Below are positions 39,249-50,470 of a stretch of DNA of 64,000 bases, piece by piece (position 1 is the first letter of the stretch; each line of letters starts with the position of its first letter). The notes under the pieces are model-generated. The model was not told the origin of the DNA, made no database searches, and worked only from the letters and a program-made list of their open reading frames with translations. The DNA comes from Neoechinorhynchus agilis. Its lineage: Eukaryota > Acanthocephala. Location: assembly GCA_051530055.1 (NCBI GenBank), contig CM121341.1, positions 7,502,001 to 7,566,000 on the forward strand, in the 5' to 3' direction. The translations under genes and the position numbers were made by a program.

Positions 39249-39674
39249 TTATTGTGAACTCTTTCTCTTGGCGTTACGTAAAGTTTCTCTGAAACGCTTT
39301 AAATACTTAATAATGTTCTCAAGTTCGATTATGCCGTAAACGCTGTGTGCCATTCCATTACGTTGATTGCAACTTGTTTTCACCTGCTCCATTATCGTAT
39401 CGATTTCGTTTTTATCGAAGGGATGATTTTCCCTTAAACTGTTTACCTCGTTTGCTATAGTTTTGGGTTGCCTTGATAAGACATCCAATTGATTACTTAT
39501 TGGTGCAATGGCCTTTGTCATCTCTCTTGGAATCATTTCAAGTTCAATTCGCATTTTTTCTATTTGTTCATTTTGTTGCTTAGTCCGTCCGTCGTCGATA
39601 ATATCAACTACCCTTTGGAGCTGTATAATTCCTGGTTGGACGTCGCCTATGTATCGTTCATATTTGGACTTCAA
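39249..39674 (-). CDS. Coiled-coil C-terminal exon, function unknown
   Basis: This frame of about 141 residues is rich in charged residues with heptad-like spacing (RTKQQNEQIEKMRIELEMIPREMTKAI, ELENIIKYLKRFRETL) and a basic end. Its start is not a natural ATG, and the frame is open upstream to about 39745. It is probably the last exon of the coiled-coil gene at 40017-41003: the donor TTGAGG|GTACAATG at the end of that frame and the acceptor CTTGAAG|TCC here are in phase. The satellite starts 9 bases downstream of its stop codon. Confidence 0.5.
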   Translation of the reverse strand: MKSKYERYIGDVQPGIIQLQRVVDIIDDGRTKQQNEQIEKMRIELEMIPREMTKAIAPISNQLDVLSRQPKTIANEVNSLRENHPFDKNEIDTIMEQVKTSCNQRNGMAHSVYGIIELENIIKYLKRFRETLRNAKRKSSQ

Positions 39675-40016
39675 GAACGCAAATTTTCGACGTGTTGTGA
39701 AACTTTTCGCTCTTCTATTATTTTTGAGCGTTGGTGGAGATTCGTTGTTTTAAACCCGAGAGTTATGGGATTTTTTCAAAAATTCCGAATTAGTTAAGCC
39801 GATGCTTTCACCGAATATTGGTTCATGATTTCTTAAAAAAATATTTTAGCATTTTTGTCGAGCAACCTTGCTAGTGCGTTTAGTCTTATTCAAGATGCTT
39901 TAATTCTTTATGAAGGTAAATGGTTTAAATGGGATCGCACATCGATAAACTAGTTGCTTTGATTGTTCTAACTAATAACCAGCTCTATAAAATTACGTTA
40001 GTGATAGCCCAAATAT

Positions 40017-41003
40017 TTAGTAGCATTGTACCCTCAAATCTCCACTGTCCGTCTTAAAGATATGTTCAAGTGTTTCGTTATCCTCAGCAATTTCTGCAAT
40101 GCTCATTTCATAGAAGTTCGCCACCAGGTTAAGTATAGATTCCATTTCTGTAGCTTTGCCACTATTTGCAAGATGCATGTGCTCATTTGCTTTTTCTTTA
40201 AATACCTTTTTTTCTTTTTTTTGCTGCTTCTCAAGTTTATCTTCTTTAATATGAGATAACGCCGATTGCTGTTCAAACTGACTTGTTTGTAAGATTTTAA
40301 GTGCTTTTCTCTGCAGTGGATAATAGATCTGATGATAGTTTTGTAGTTCAAGTAAAGTTCTTTCATTCTCTTCTAATTGATCCGATGCCTTTCTGTGCTC
40401 ACTTAGAAGCTGTCGCTGAGCATTTAGTGCAATGGTAACCTTCTGCTTTTCATCGTTAATTCGTCTATATATTTCTTCTTGTTGATCAATCATCTCCTGT
40501 CGTCTACTGAAGTCATCATTTATCATCCGTATTTTAGAAACGTACATTTCTCTTGGTTCAGAAGGCTTTAATGGAATTTCTTTAGGAAGTTCCTGTATTT
40601 CACTTGCGATCTCTCCTACTCGTTTTTCACTAAAATTTATATATTCAAGCAGTGCTGGTCTACGAGATAATAAGTCCTGGAGTTTCTGTTTAGCAGATTC
40701 CTCTATTTTATTCAATCTTTCGTTCATCTCATTGAACCTCTCATTTTGAAGCTTTTTTTGCATCTCATTCTCTTCTTTATGCGTGCATTTGATATTCGTA
40801 TCTTTGTTTGGTTTTGCTTCTGATTTTACCGATTTAAGTTCTTCCAAATAATCAATTCTTTTTTCAAGATAAATTGCCCTTTCGTAATCTTCCTGGGAAA
40901 CTATTTCATCCATATTTTCGTCCATCTCTTCATTACCATTTTCCGTCATCTCAGTGTAGTTTTTAGCCAACTCAGCGTACTTTGCTTTGTAATCATCTTC
41001 CAA
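40017..41003 (-). CDS. Coiled-coil protein, function unknown
   Basis: The roughly 328-residue frame starts with ATG (MEDDYKAKYAELAKNY) and is dominated by predicted coiled coil: an acidic N-terminal part (ENGNEEMDENMDEI), then EKRIDYLEELKSVKSEAK, a Pro-rich break (PKEIPLKPSEPREMY), and DQQEEIYRRINDEKQKV through QQKKEKKVFKEK. I recognise no domain. It probably continues into the exon at 39249-39674, and may itself be the continuation of the beta-propeller-like exons upstream on the same strand, but no junction between them is compelling. Confidence 0.55.
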   Translation of the reverse strand: MEDDYKAKYAELAKNYTEMTENGNEEMDENMDEIVSQEDYERAIYLEKRIDYLEELKSVKSEAKPNKDTNIKCTHKEENEMQKKLQNERFNEMNERLNKIEESAKQKLQDLLSRRPALLEYINFSEKRVGEIASEIQELPKEIPLKPSEPREMYVSKIRMINDDFSRRQEMIDQQEEIYRRINDEKQKVTIALNAQRQLLSEHRKASDQLEENERTLLELQNYHQIYYPLQRKALKILQTSQFEQQSALSHIKEDKLEKQQKKEKKVFKEKANEHMHLANSGKATEMESILNLVANFYEMSIAEIAEDNETLEHIFKTDSGDLRVQCY

Positions 41004-41187
41004 GAAAACACGGATTCTGATTTCATTTGAAAAAATTAGATTGTGCTTGGCATTTCTATTACTTCTAAAAATTCTGCTTTGGAAGACGATTTAACTAATT
41101 TCATTCTTAAATAGTGTGCTAGAGACGCACTTTACATTCTAGAAACACTAAAAATCTCCATTGAAAGAAAAGTGGACACTTTCCCTA

Positions 41188-42039
41188 TCACAGGTGAATG
41201 CAAAATCCATGATATACCCTCAAATTTTCTGCGGCATTATTCTTCACCTCTTCCAGTTTCGGATCGAAATTTTTATCGACATCCTTATTTTTCTGAATGA
41301 AACTGATGTGACTGTTTAAGTCAGTGCTCACATACTCGTTCCAAGGAGAGTTGCTAAACTTGTCGTCAATCTTAATCTTTATCAAAGTCATGATATGATG
41401 ATTATCCAGGACAACGATCATTTGAGCGTCTGATGTGAATCTGACGCAAAACGGATCGGATTGGAACACACGAATTCGTTTGTAAGGAACTAAATTACGA
41501 CAAAGATCGTCTTTGGAAGCTACATCAACTTTCGGATATAGCACTAAGTAACCACTCTGTACTCCAAGGACAAGTGCAAAAAACATGGTTTCCGCTGAGT
41601 CAGTATAGAAAAATGCATCTGAACAAGTTATTATTTGCTTCACAGTGTTTGAGTGAGTTCGCCGACTGCTTGACCTTTCAGGTACCCACAAATTACAATA
41701 ACGATCAAGAACGATCACTCGGTCGTAATTGAGAATCGGGCAGAAGATATTGACTATTCCTTCGATGTCAATTTGATACTTGAAATGTCCAGAAATTGTG
41801 TGAATAATCGCGCAACCGGTTTTGCCGTATACTACCAAGTGAAGATCGTCCTTTAACCATCGTATATCATTGAACCCTACAGCAGGGATCGGTCGAATAT
41901 TGTTGAAGTTAATTATTGTGGTCGATTGGTATTCTTGTGAGGAATGAAGTCTTTTGCTTATTTCGGATATTGTCGCGATGTGGGTTGAACCTGTTAGTTT
42001 TTTAAATAGAGCATTAATTTGAACTAAGTTTCTAAACAT
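41188..42039 (-). CDS. Beta-propeller-like exon(s), function unknown
   Basis: The ~283-residue frame holds repeated strand patterns typical of WD40-like blades (GFNDIRWLKDDLHLVVYGK, DRVIVLDRYCNLWVPERSS, FFALVLGVQSGYLVLYPK, FCVRFTSDAQMIVVLDNHH). It begins with ATG TTT AGA, preceded in frame by stops that also end the upstream propeller frame; both are in the same reading frame. It is either the next exon group of the upstream gene or a separate cistron. A perfect hairpin lies in the gap (42080-42117). No family could be assigned. Confidence 0.45.
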   Translation of the reverse strand: MFRNLVQINALFKKLTGSTHIATISEISKRLHSSQEYQSTTIINFNNIRPIPAVGFNDIRWLKDDLHLVVYGKTGCAIIHTISGHFKYQIDIEGIVNIFCPILNYDRVIVLDRYCNLWVPERSSSRRTHSNTVKQIITCSDAFFYTDSAETMFFALVLGVQSGYLVLYPKVDVASKDDLCRNLVPYKRIRVFQSDPFCVRFTSDAQMIVVLDNHHIMTLIKIKIDDKFSNSPWNEYVSTDLNSHISFIQKNKDVDKNFDPKLEEVKNNAAENLRVYHGFCIHL

Positions 42040-42117
42040 GAGTCATTGCAATTCTCTGAAGTGATCACAGATTAATGTTATGAAATCAAATTATAATTTT
42101 AAACTATAATTTTTCAT

Positions 42118-44107
42118 TTAAATGACAAGTGCGCGAAAGTTTAAGCTGCTCTCATTTTTATAAAGTGATTTAATATTTATAGAAAAAGTGATTATCTTGC
42201 CCGTTTTCCCAGTAAGGATCGCCGACAATAAGCGACGTAATTTGGACGAATTCCCGCTTCTTAATCGATTGGGCATACAACCTCCGTCAAAAATCCGTAT
42301 TTGTTTATTGCCGAGAACCGCTACCAGACTTCCCCTAGTATTAATCGCCGTTTTTTTCGCCCCTAATCCCAATACGGACTTAACGGTTATTGGAACGAGA
42401 GTATCGAATTTTCTCACGAAGAAGTATAATTTGTCCAACAAATGAAGAAACACAACTAAAGTTGCCGATGAATTCATGGACACATCTATGAGATGAGTAT
42501 CGTAACCCGTGTCGAAATCAAACAAATGTTGAATTGATTGTCCATTAGTTGCAATCCAAAAGCGCAAAATGCCCGTCGTGGTTGCCGTAACGAATACGGA
42601 CTGAAATGGATCACCATCAAGGATCATGTGGGATCCTCGTTTATATTGATAGATGAGTTTACCCGTACAATTCAATCCGGTTGTGGCATCATACATTATT
42701 TTAATAATGGAATCATCTTCTGACATTACGAAGATATGTTTATCGCCTCCACATGGAGGGATTATTCTGCAAAGATCGGAGTAAACTACCGCATCTAATT
42801 CTTTTCCAACGGCTTGATTGTAAACTTGAGACCATTGGAAACTCATTATCCGCTCAACATTTTTACTGAGTGCAGAACACAAATGAATATATTCAGCTGT
42901 AATAACAAATACAATCCTATCAGAGACTTCAATTTGCATAATATACAATGCATCTTCATCAATTCCTTCCTCCATCCACTTCTCAGGTCCTTTCTCGATC
43001 TGCAATTTCGTGTGCCAATCGCTTATATCAGCTCTTCACATTCCAAAACAGTAACCAGTTGGAATGTGGAGATCAGCGTACATGCGTCGATGGCGAAAAT
43101 TGATTTTCTGACAATATCCTAAGAGTACCATTGACGAATGCCAGCAGTAATGCCGATCCATACTCGGTCCTAATCCATGCACAATCAGTTAAATATGGTC
43201 CGATAGTTCTAGATGAAAACCTTTGGCTTAATTCACCTGTATTGATTCCGTATTGGCTTAAATATTCAACATCTTGGGCTGAAATGAATTCGGACAAACT
43301 ATTTCGAATAGTCGAACCGAATCCCAGAGCTGCACCCAGTATTTGCATTGCCCGTTCCCCACCGCTAGCAACATCTAAAATCGGTCTTGTCTTCGAGTCA
43401 TAAATCGTCATTGGCGATCGTAAATCATTATCCACATCGTGGATACAAAACAACTGAATGTTACTTCCATTCGACGCTACAGACAAGATGGACGGGCGAC
43501 CTGGACAAAACATAATGTAAGGCACTCGTAATTTCCTAGCAGTGTTATTCTTTAAAATACTCGGTTTTAAGTTCTCAAACTCATTAGAAAACGTCATGGC
43601 TCGATTAAAGTCACATTCAAATCTTTTCGTTCTTTTTTCTTTGGTCTTAAGATGGAAAATTGATACCTCAACAATGTTGACCTTACTTCCTGAATGCCTG
43701 TAAAGGCTTTCAGTAGTCGTAGGGGAATCGACGGGTTGGTGACAAATTGCTATACGGGAGTCGTCATCGGAGAAAGCTATACAGTAAATCGCATCTACAG
43801 ATGACCACTCACTGTGGCGTTCGTTTACAATCTTATAAGTGTTACCATCTAAAATCCGAATGTAGGTTAAATTTGGGAGTTGAAGCTCATTTTGCTCTTC
43901 ACAAAGCATTGCTATTTGTCTACCACTTGGACTTCTGAAGAGTCCGTAAACGTACTTGTGTATTAGACGCGGCTTTTCTGGTTGTTGAGCATTGACTGTA
44001 AGCACTGAACACCCAGATAAAATCAGAATTTCGTCTTGTTTTATGGTTTGTGTAGTTGAGTACGGGTTCTCCTTGCAATCGATTCCGTAAGAGAATGCAA
44101 TATCCAT
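42118..44107 (-). CDS. WD40/beta-propeller-like protein, function unknown
   Basis: Exons 44107-43076 and 43026-42118 give about 646 residues starting MDIAFSYGIDCKENP. Blade-like segments are frequent: VYGLFRSPSGRQIAMLCEE, AIYCIAFSDDDSRIAICHQ, PSILSVASNGSNIQLFCIH, GSALLLAFVNGTLRILSE, SVFVTATTTGILRFWIATN, GSLVAVLGNKQIRIFDGG. A Gly-rich helix (GGERAMQILGAALGFGS) interrupts the propeller. I do not recognise the family. Two readings of the intron are possible: GT-AG (43000-43081) or a 49-bp stem-bounded segment (43027-43075), the latter keeping ISDWHTKLQ in frame. The gene is divergent from the CNG channel, with 488 bp between the two start codons. Confidence 0.6.
43027..43075 (-). other. Candidate stem-bounded intron of the propeller gene (49 bp)
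   Basis: CTCCACATTCCAA and TTGGAATGTGAAGAG pair almost completely, four to five bases inside the inferred borders, and GCTGAT occurs as a direct repeat at both sides. Removal leaves ...PSTHVR joined to ISDWHTKLQIEKGPEKW. A GT-AG intron of 82 bp (CAT|GTACGC to TTGCAG|ATC) is also in phase but would discard ISDWHTKLQ. Confidence 0.45.
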
Positions 44108-44595
44108 TTAAGTGATAGCAATGAAAAGGAGCTAACAATGCATTTGAATGGATATGTCGCATAGCAACGGTATAGAACTTTGTAGAAAAATGTTACTATT
44201 TGCTGGCTTATTTGAGACTAAGACGTCTCTTGAATATTGCGCAGTATTGAACGGTTTGGAAAATATTCGTAAGGACCAAGTTTCAGGTAAGAAGCATCAA
44301 CGGCAAACACAATATAAAAATACGGTAGGTATGGATTCAAGCTTCATATTGTAGAATCTCAAGAAAACTCGTACACTGAATGGCATAATGACTTCAAACG
44401 CATTTAATCGAAAAGGTTTATTAAATGCCTTTTAAAGGAATGACATTAACGACAGCACCTCGGCAACCAAACACTAATAAACGAGCTCGAATCTTAAATG
44501 AATGCGTGAGCGAAAAACTGATAGATCACGAAGTAGAAGTCGTTTCTTAACGGCTCCAGTTTAAAAAAGTACCCATTTTTGTTATTAAAAAACGT

Positions 44596-47500
44596 ATGGA
44601 ACCAGATTATTCCACGTCCAACGAATATTTCTGGAGTGCACATGCAGACATCAGCTGTCCACTCGCTTCGATTTCTGAGGAAAATGTTCCTCCTGCGATC
44701 ATAATCGATAAAAATGAAGGCAGTCAGCAATCAGTGATCGATGATAGTTCATCCGAATACAAAACTGCAATGGGCACACTTAAAGAAAGGTACAATTATC
44801 TTAAAAAGTTTTCTCTAATCAAAGCACTGGACGAGTTTTTAGTCGTTCGACAAAGGAGGAACCAAAGGTTTTGCTCTCGGAAGCTGCAAGTACACGGCTC
44901 CATCTACTTCGAAACAAGCTCAGAGAAAGGACTTTGCTTGTCTACCACGAAATCGCAAGAATTACGGACGATGAAGCTCTAATGGATTATTCATCGTCCA
45001 TTGATGAGGATGATGTGCTGAAAAATTATCATATAACTTCTAGCCCACCGACCACAACTCATCCATCAATCCAAAAGGAATCTTCGCATTGCAAAACGGA
45101 CGATTCTAGCAATTCGGACGATGAATTCCTTGTCATCTCAACTTTTTCGGGAAACGAAGATGAATATTATAGCGCAGAGAAACAAAGGTCATTGTACCTT
45201 AAATTGTCAGGTACTTTGTCTCAAATTTGTAAATGTTTCCATTCATGGATCTAAAAGGTTCATTTCGACTGTCGTGGACGACAATTGTGACCATGGTGTT
45301 CATTTACAATTTCATCTCAATACCGCTCAGAATCTCATTTCCGGTTCGGATGCGTGCCGATGGTGTTGGAATTGTGATCTGCGCAGCTTGACTCACTCTT
45401 TTGTTTTCTGTAAATGGTAAATTTTCAAAAAAATTTTTCGACAATTCGCATCGATTATTACTTTTAATTTCTTTGCTCAATCGTTTATTTCGACTTGGCA
45501 TTTTTACTTGGTTCAACGAAGACATTCAATCTAAATTTTTTTTGATCTTATTTCCTTTGGGTTCTGTCCGTTGAGGAATTTTAGTCTTTTGTTGCTCTCC
45601 AAAATGTTACAATTTTACCGGCGTACACAATCTTAACATGAAAAATTCATTCTCCATATTTTTGAGCCATTTAGAAATTAGCTTAGTCCCAATTTTTTGT
45701 ATTAAACATCTTAATTTCCTGTCGAGTTTCGTAGATGAATCAGTTTAAAAGAGAAATTCGCGCTAACAATTTGGATTTTTTAAAGTTTCTCATGAGAAAT
45801 CAATCGGCTTGCTTCCCATTATTTACGACAACAAATAGATTTTATTGGTTTTCGCTTGATTATTTGGGAGACGTGATTAACTTTATCGATATAATGGTAA
45901 ATAGTAGATTAGAGTATCTCGAAAACGGATTATGGCAAGTGAGTTTGTTACCCTAAAGATCTTAATCCGACGATGCCCAGAGAGATCCAAAACGGATGTT
46001 GTGGAAGTACATTCGGTCATTGCATTTTAAACTGGACGTTTTGTCTCTTGTTCCATCCGATGTTCTTTATTTTTGGATTGATCATTATTCTCTTTTGCGA
46101 ACCAATCGCCTCCTGAAATTTCGTGCTCTCCTGTTGTTATTTGAACAATGGGACACAATATCCCAGAAACTCGCTATTGTCATAAGGTAAGAATCCCATT
46201 GCACTTTTCGCTAAAGACCAAACAGACTAAGTCGGACATTGACGTTAATGTTGATGCTCAATCACATTTATGCTTGTGTTTTTTATCGAATTTCAATCAG
46301 ATACGAAGATCGACTTGTTGTTTTTAGTAAATGGAAAAACCTGTCAGCGATTTATCAGGGCACTACGTAAGTTATTTCGATAAATGTCATCGATTAATCA
46401 AATTGTAGGTATGGATATTGCTTCTTTTATTGCTTCAAAGTGGTGACTTGTATTGGAGATAATCCCGAGCCAACACGATTATCCGAATACATTTTCCTTA
46501 CTGTTGGTTACGTGAGTGCCATGTTCATTTTTGCTGTAATGATGGGACAGGTAAGGGCGTTCAAAAAAAAGTTTTAAAGGAGACAATGTCGTTTTTTTCA
46601 AAAGGTCCGTGATGTATTTCAAGCACTCAGTTCTTTAGAAACAAAATATCGATTTGTCGTTGATCGATGTTTGTCCTGTGCGACGAATCTCGATCTAAAT
46701 ATTGGTGCTCGTAAAAGAATTCGCGAATGGTTTGACTATAATTGGGAACAAAGGAGAACGCTCGGTACGTTCACTCGAGTTAGTCAAATAAAAATTGAAA
46801 AGTAGACGAGAATGATTTTCTTTGCATACTTCCACCGACTCTAAAAACGGAACTAGCAATCAGTGTTCATTTCGATACTTTGTCTAAAGTTCTTCTATTT
46901 AAGGTTTGTTGTCGCCAACTAAAATGTGTGGTAACATTTTGTTTTTAGAATTGTGAGAGAGCGCTACTTTATGCTTTGGTACTAAAACTTAAAAATGTAT
47001 TATTTCTGCCCGGAGATTATATCTGCAAAAAGGTTTGTTTCATTTCACAAAGACAAAAAAATTATTTTTTTGCGATAAGAAAACCAATTCGTCTTCAAAA
47101 ATAAAGAAGCCGAGATTGTTCTAAGAACCACTGTTTCGCTGCAAAAATTATGTTTTTTCTTTGAATTTTCCAGCATTCGAACAACGAGTTAACTGCGTTT
47201 CCTATTCAAAAGGCCATTTTTAGGGGGATGTTGGCAGTGAAATGTTCATTATCGCAAGTGGATTCCTTGACGTTTACGTTCTCGATAATGAAATCGCCGT
47301 CACCCTAAAAGCCGGAAACGTCTTTGGTGAAATCAGGTTGTTTTTTTCACCAAAGAATATTTCGCATTAATGTTTTTAATTAAAAAGTCTTTTAACAGCG
47401 GGTGGCCGTCGTACTGCGGACGTCAAATCCCGAGGCTATTCTCGATTATTTGCATTGAGCAAATCGGATTTTAAGGAAGTCATGGATAGTTTTCCTGATG

Positions 47501-48063
47501 CGTTAAGACTTTTAAAACGTAAAGTTGATAAGACAACCAAGATGGACGCTCAAAAAAGAGCAAATGAACAACGTAGTCTTTATAGACCAATTGAAGGTCG
47601 GGGCTCAGATGGCCGTTTCACTAATTGGTTGCATCAAAGCCTTGCGATGCCTGAAATGCTCCAGCGATCGAACAAGCAGCCACGATTGATTGAAACTGTC
47701 TTTCAGGCAGTGGAAGCTTCTCGCCTCGCATTTAAGCATCGATTCAAGGAGATTGGCCGTGCGTTAGGTTTGGTGGCACCGGAAGGCGACCGTCAAAGTA
47801 CCAATAAAAGTCAGGTGATTACTACAACCGAACGAACAACGGTTAATGTCCGATGCTGGACAGCGTTGGACACTGCGATTGAACGGAGTTCATTGAGCAC
47901 TGAAGACAACGGCGGTTTGAATGATCATTTTGAGTGCATGTCGGAAAATGAGGATGTTACCGGAGAAAGCATCAATACATTCGTCGCATTTTTGACGGAC
48001 TCTTATTACTCCTGTGAAGCAGATTTCGATTCAGAGAATGATGAGAAACTCGCTAGACCTTAA
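44596..48063 (+). CDS. Cyclic-nucleotide-gated cation channel subunit, 12 exons
   Basis: CNG channels carry sensory Ca2+/Na+ current in response to cGMP. Exons 44596-44789, 44843-45210, 45258-45343, 45786-45938, 45981-46186, 46232-46366, 46409-46550, 46605-46764, 46806-46903, 46949-47032, 47224-47336 and 47388-48063 join by GT-AG into 804 residues. Seen in order: basic N-terminal helix (RLHLLRNKLRERT); S1 WTTIVTMVFIYNFISIPLR; S2 FSLDYLGDVINFIDIMV; S3-S4 FKLDVLSLVPSD...RTNRLLKFRALLLLFE; S5 LTLMLMLNHIYACVFYRIS; pore VVTCIGDNPEP; S6; C-linker RKRIREWFDYNWEQRRTL; cyclic-nucleotide domain LPGDYICKKGDVGSEMF, FGEISLLTAGGRRTADV. The RRTA pair that contacts cGMP is intact. The filter reads TCIGD where typical alpha subunits have TTIGE. 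Alpha versus beta type is not certain; closer relation to the C. elegans tax/cng/che genes is likely. Confidence 0.95.
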
Positions 48064-48603
48064 AAATTCACAATGATCGTACAATAAAAAGAATAATCTC
48101 TAAGAAAGCATTCTTAAGACGAACGTTCAATGTTTAGTTGAGTTGTTTTGGTTAATTTTGAAAAAGAATAACAGCTTTCCAGAAGTTTTATCTCAATTCA
48201 ACTAATAGAAAAATCAACTTCTTTTAGTTTATTGCGATTCGAGAACTTCATTTTACAAAGCGAACATTACTGAGACCATTCAAATTCCCGTTCAAAAATA
48301 TGCCCAAGAGTGTAATCCTTTTCTAACGCACGAGCTATCAAAGTTCAATTTTCTGTGAGTCTTTAGTCTTTTAATCACCGAGAGAAAATCCTTCGGGATT
48401 ATCCCCCGGATAAAACGTATTTTATTAGATTGACTTATAAAGGCTTGACGTTCTCGCGAAATATTTCAATCTAAAAAGTCAGCTTTTGTTCTTTTTACTA
48501 TTTCGAAAATTTTGCGAGTTCTACACTGCCGATTTTGTTCATTTTTGCCAAAGAAATTAAATGGTAGCGCTTAAAGTTCCATTAATAAAAACGAGCCGTT
48601 TAA
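48064..48603. other. Spacer after the CNG channel
   Basis: It contains the channel's 3' UTR with AATAAA-like signals (ACAATAAAAAG near 48082). No gene seen. Confidence 0.5.
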
Positions 48604-48996
48604 ATGTGCAACTCGTATCTAGGCTACAGATTTGAAGAGTATTCAATAAGTGGATTTTTAGAGAAAATGGGCGGATGCCACAGTAGACAAGTGGAGGAAA
48701 GTGCGGGTATTAATGAAAATGCTTTTGTTAGCAAAGATGAGTTCGAAGAGAGCGAATCTAACATCGACGACTTGCTCGATTGCCTGGAGAGAAATGATGA
48801 CAAAAGTTGCAACTCCGATGATTCGAGAAAAGATTATGGCAAACGAATAAAAGACTTTAGAAAACGCGATAATTCCATGTACGAATACGGCACAGAGTTC
48901 ACGGACTGTTATATTGCTGATCATTTGTTTAAAATTCTTAGAGGACTTTTGACAACTGCAACAATTTTTTTTATTTTTCAAAGATTGTTTCACTAA
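48604..48996 (+). CDS. Small acidic membrane protein, function unknown
   Basis: The 130-codon frame starts MCNSYLGYRFEE, but an internal ATG at 48667 gives MGGCHSRQVEES, a good N-myristoylation signal with a palmitoylatable Cys at position 4; I favour that start (about 109 residues). An acidic, Ser-rich middle (KDEFEESESNIDDLLDCLE) is followed by a basic stretch and a C-terminal hydrophobic segment (GLLTTATIFFIFQRLF). The protein would be membrane-attached at both ends. I recognise no family, and I cannot exclude that it is spurious. Confidence 0.45.
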   Translation: MCNSYLGYRFEEYSISGFLEKMGGCHSRQVEESAGINENAFVSKDEFEESESNIDDLLDCLERNDDKSCNSDDSRKDYGKRIKDFRKRDNSMYEYGTEFTDCYIADHLFKILRGLLTTATIFFIFQRLFH

Positions 48997-50074
48997 AACG
49001 CAATAATAAATTTTTCCGGTTTGATAGTTGGAATATAATAAAACGTTTTAATAATGAACAAAGGTCGGGGGGGGTGCGATAGAGTTTGTGAGGTTCAGTC
49101 TCTCCTCTGGTTCATTTCGGTTTATGATATCCAAGAAGATTGGGAAGTACGGGAAAAAAAGAGTGGAGGGAAGATGAATTGGGATTACGAGTGTTGTGCT
49201 CATGTGAAAATGGGATAAAAATTATGGTTGAAGGGTTGAGCGGCCTTTCGATTATTTTTAAAATCAATTGATCAAATTTTAAAGGTTTTATACGAATCGC
49301 ACGACTCTTCTCGTAAGGATCTTAAAAGAATCTCGAATTCAATAAAATCTCCATGAGCCAAAAATCGATTGCAAATGCGATTTCCTATCAGTTTATTACG
49401 GCTGCGATCGATTTGTATCCGTAATTGACAACGACAAAGCCCGGCCCTCCACAAATTCCAAACGGGGTCCCTCCTCGTCAATAAAACGTCAGACGTTTAA
49501 GGCATAATTTAAAGTCGTAAATCGAATTGCCTTTCTTCACAACAATCGTAAAATCGCATCATCATCCGCTTTTTGAACCGAGAAGGATCTACCGTTTCAG
49601 AGCTCCTCAATTATTTTGTCTCTATTTCGCTTGCTCCAACAAAACCGTTTCGGTGTTGGCGTCAATGAGGAGATGTCTCGAAACACGAAAATAAGCTCTA
49701 AAAACGTTTAAAACATCTTTGAGTGAAATTCGATTGATTTTCTGTTCAATTGATGGAAATCGATTCGTATCTGATGGGCTTCGTTCTCAATGAAACGATG
49801 CGACGAATTATGGATTTATTTTCTCGTTAACTTTTTACTTTTTTCATTTTATCAGATTTTTCTGACAAGGAAAGCTGAATTGAACGCCTTGTTTATTTCT
49901 AAATGTCTTTAGTGAACTTTCAATTCGAAAATCTATTCATCGATGTGCGCAAAAAGTCGGATTTTAGATTGAATATTCGTTTCTGGATTCTTTAAAATAC
50001 TCTTTTTTTTGATTGAATCATCAGATCTTTGATCTCACAAGCAAGGACCAGTTTTTCAGAAACCAAATAGAAAT
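48997..50074. other. Spacer with a dispersed repeat
   Basis: Around 49070-49260 lies a diverged copy of sequence also seen at 57780-57990 (shared TTATGATATCC, GGATTACGAGTGTTGTGCTC and GGTTGAAGGGTTGA-type segments). No gene supported. Confidence 0.45.
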
Positions 50075-50470
50075 CTAACAAATATCGCACATTTTTGGGC
50101 AAAACGTCTTTATAAAGTTATTAGCGCAGTAGTTTTTTTGCTGTAGACCGGCGCAGGCTTCGTTGTGATCGTGGCATCCTAAAATGTGAGTTTCTCCCAA
50201 TTGGGGATAATATTTTACGATCATCTCAGCGATTTCAGAATTTAGATCATTGCGGTTAATGTCAACACTCATTTCTTCAATGAATTGTTCAACACTCATT
50301 GTAGCGAAGAAATCCGGGACCGAAGGTAATGGCGATGGAGTTGGATGGCTTCCGATTGGAATAAGCACCGATTGAATCAATATTAATGCCGCCATCATTG
50401 AATTACTCTGCATCGCGTTGTTTAGAGTTTTCAGTGGAAAAATAACTCGTAAAATCGACTGACTTATCAT
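50075..50470 (-). CDS. Secreted ShKT-domain protein
   Basis: A hydrophobic signal peptide (MMAALILIQSVLIPIGSHP) is followed by a short linker and a C-terminal six-Cys ShKT domain ending ...NYCANNFIKTFCPKMCDIC, with Cys spacing C..C..C..C...C..C as in the family. ShKT domains are very common in nematode secreted and cuticle-associated proteins. The frame has upstream Met codons; the start giving MQSNSMMAAL, or MMAAL itself, fits the signal peptide best. Single exon here, about 90-110 residues. Function unknown. Confidence 0.8.
   Translation of the reverse strand: MISQSILRVIFPLKTLNNAMQSNSMMAALILIQSVLIPIGSHPTPSPLPSVPDFFATMSVEQFIEEMSVDINRNDLNSEIAEMIVKYYPQLGETHILGCHDHNEACAGLQQKNYCANNFIKTFCPKMCDIC

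Noticed and set aside
41188-44107. Assignment of the propeller and coiled-coil exons to RAB3GAP2 or Nup88.
   Set aside because: The architecture is suggestive (propeller plus coiled coil), but I found no family-specific motif when comparing from memory, so no name is given.
47337-47387. CNG exon 11/12 junction first looked like a non-GT-AG intron, because the AG in TTTTAACAG is out of frame.
   Set aside because: An earlier acceptor, TTAAAAAG|TCTTTT, restores GEISLLTAGGRRTADV exactly. Acceptors in this genome are weakly conserved, so I rechecked all other cases with this in mind before keeping them.
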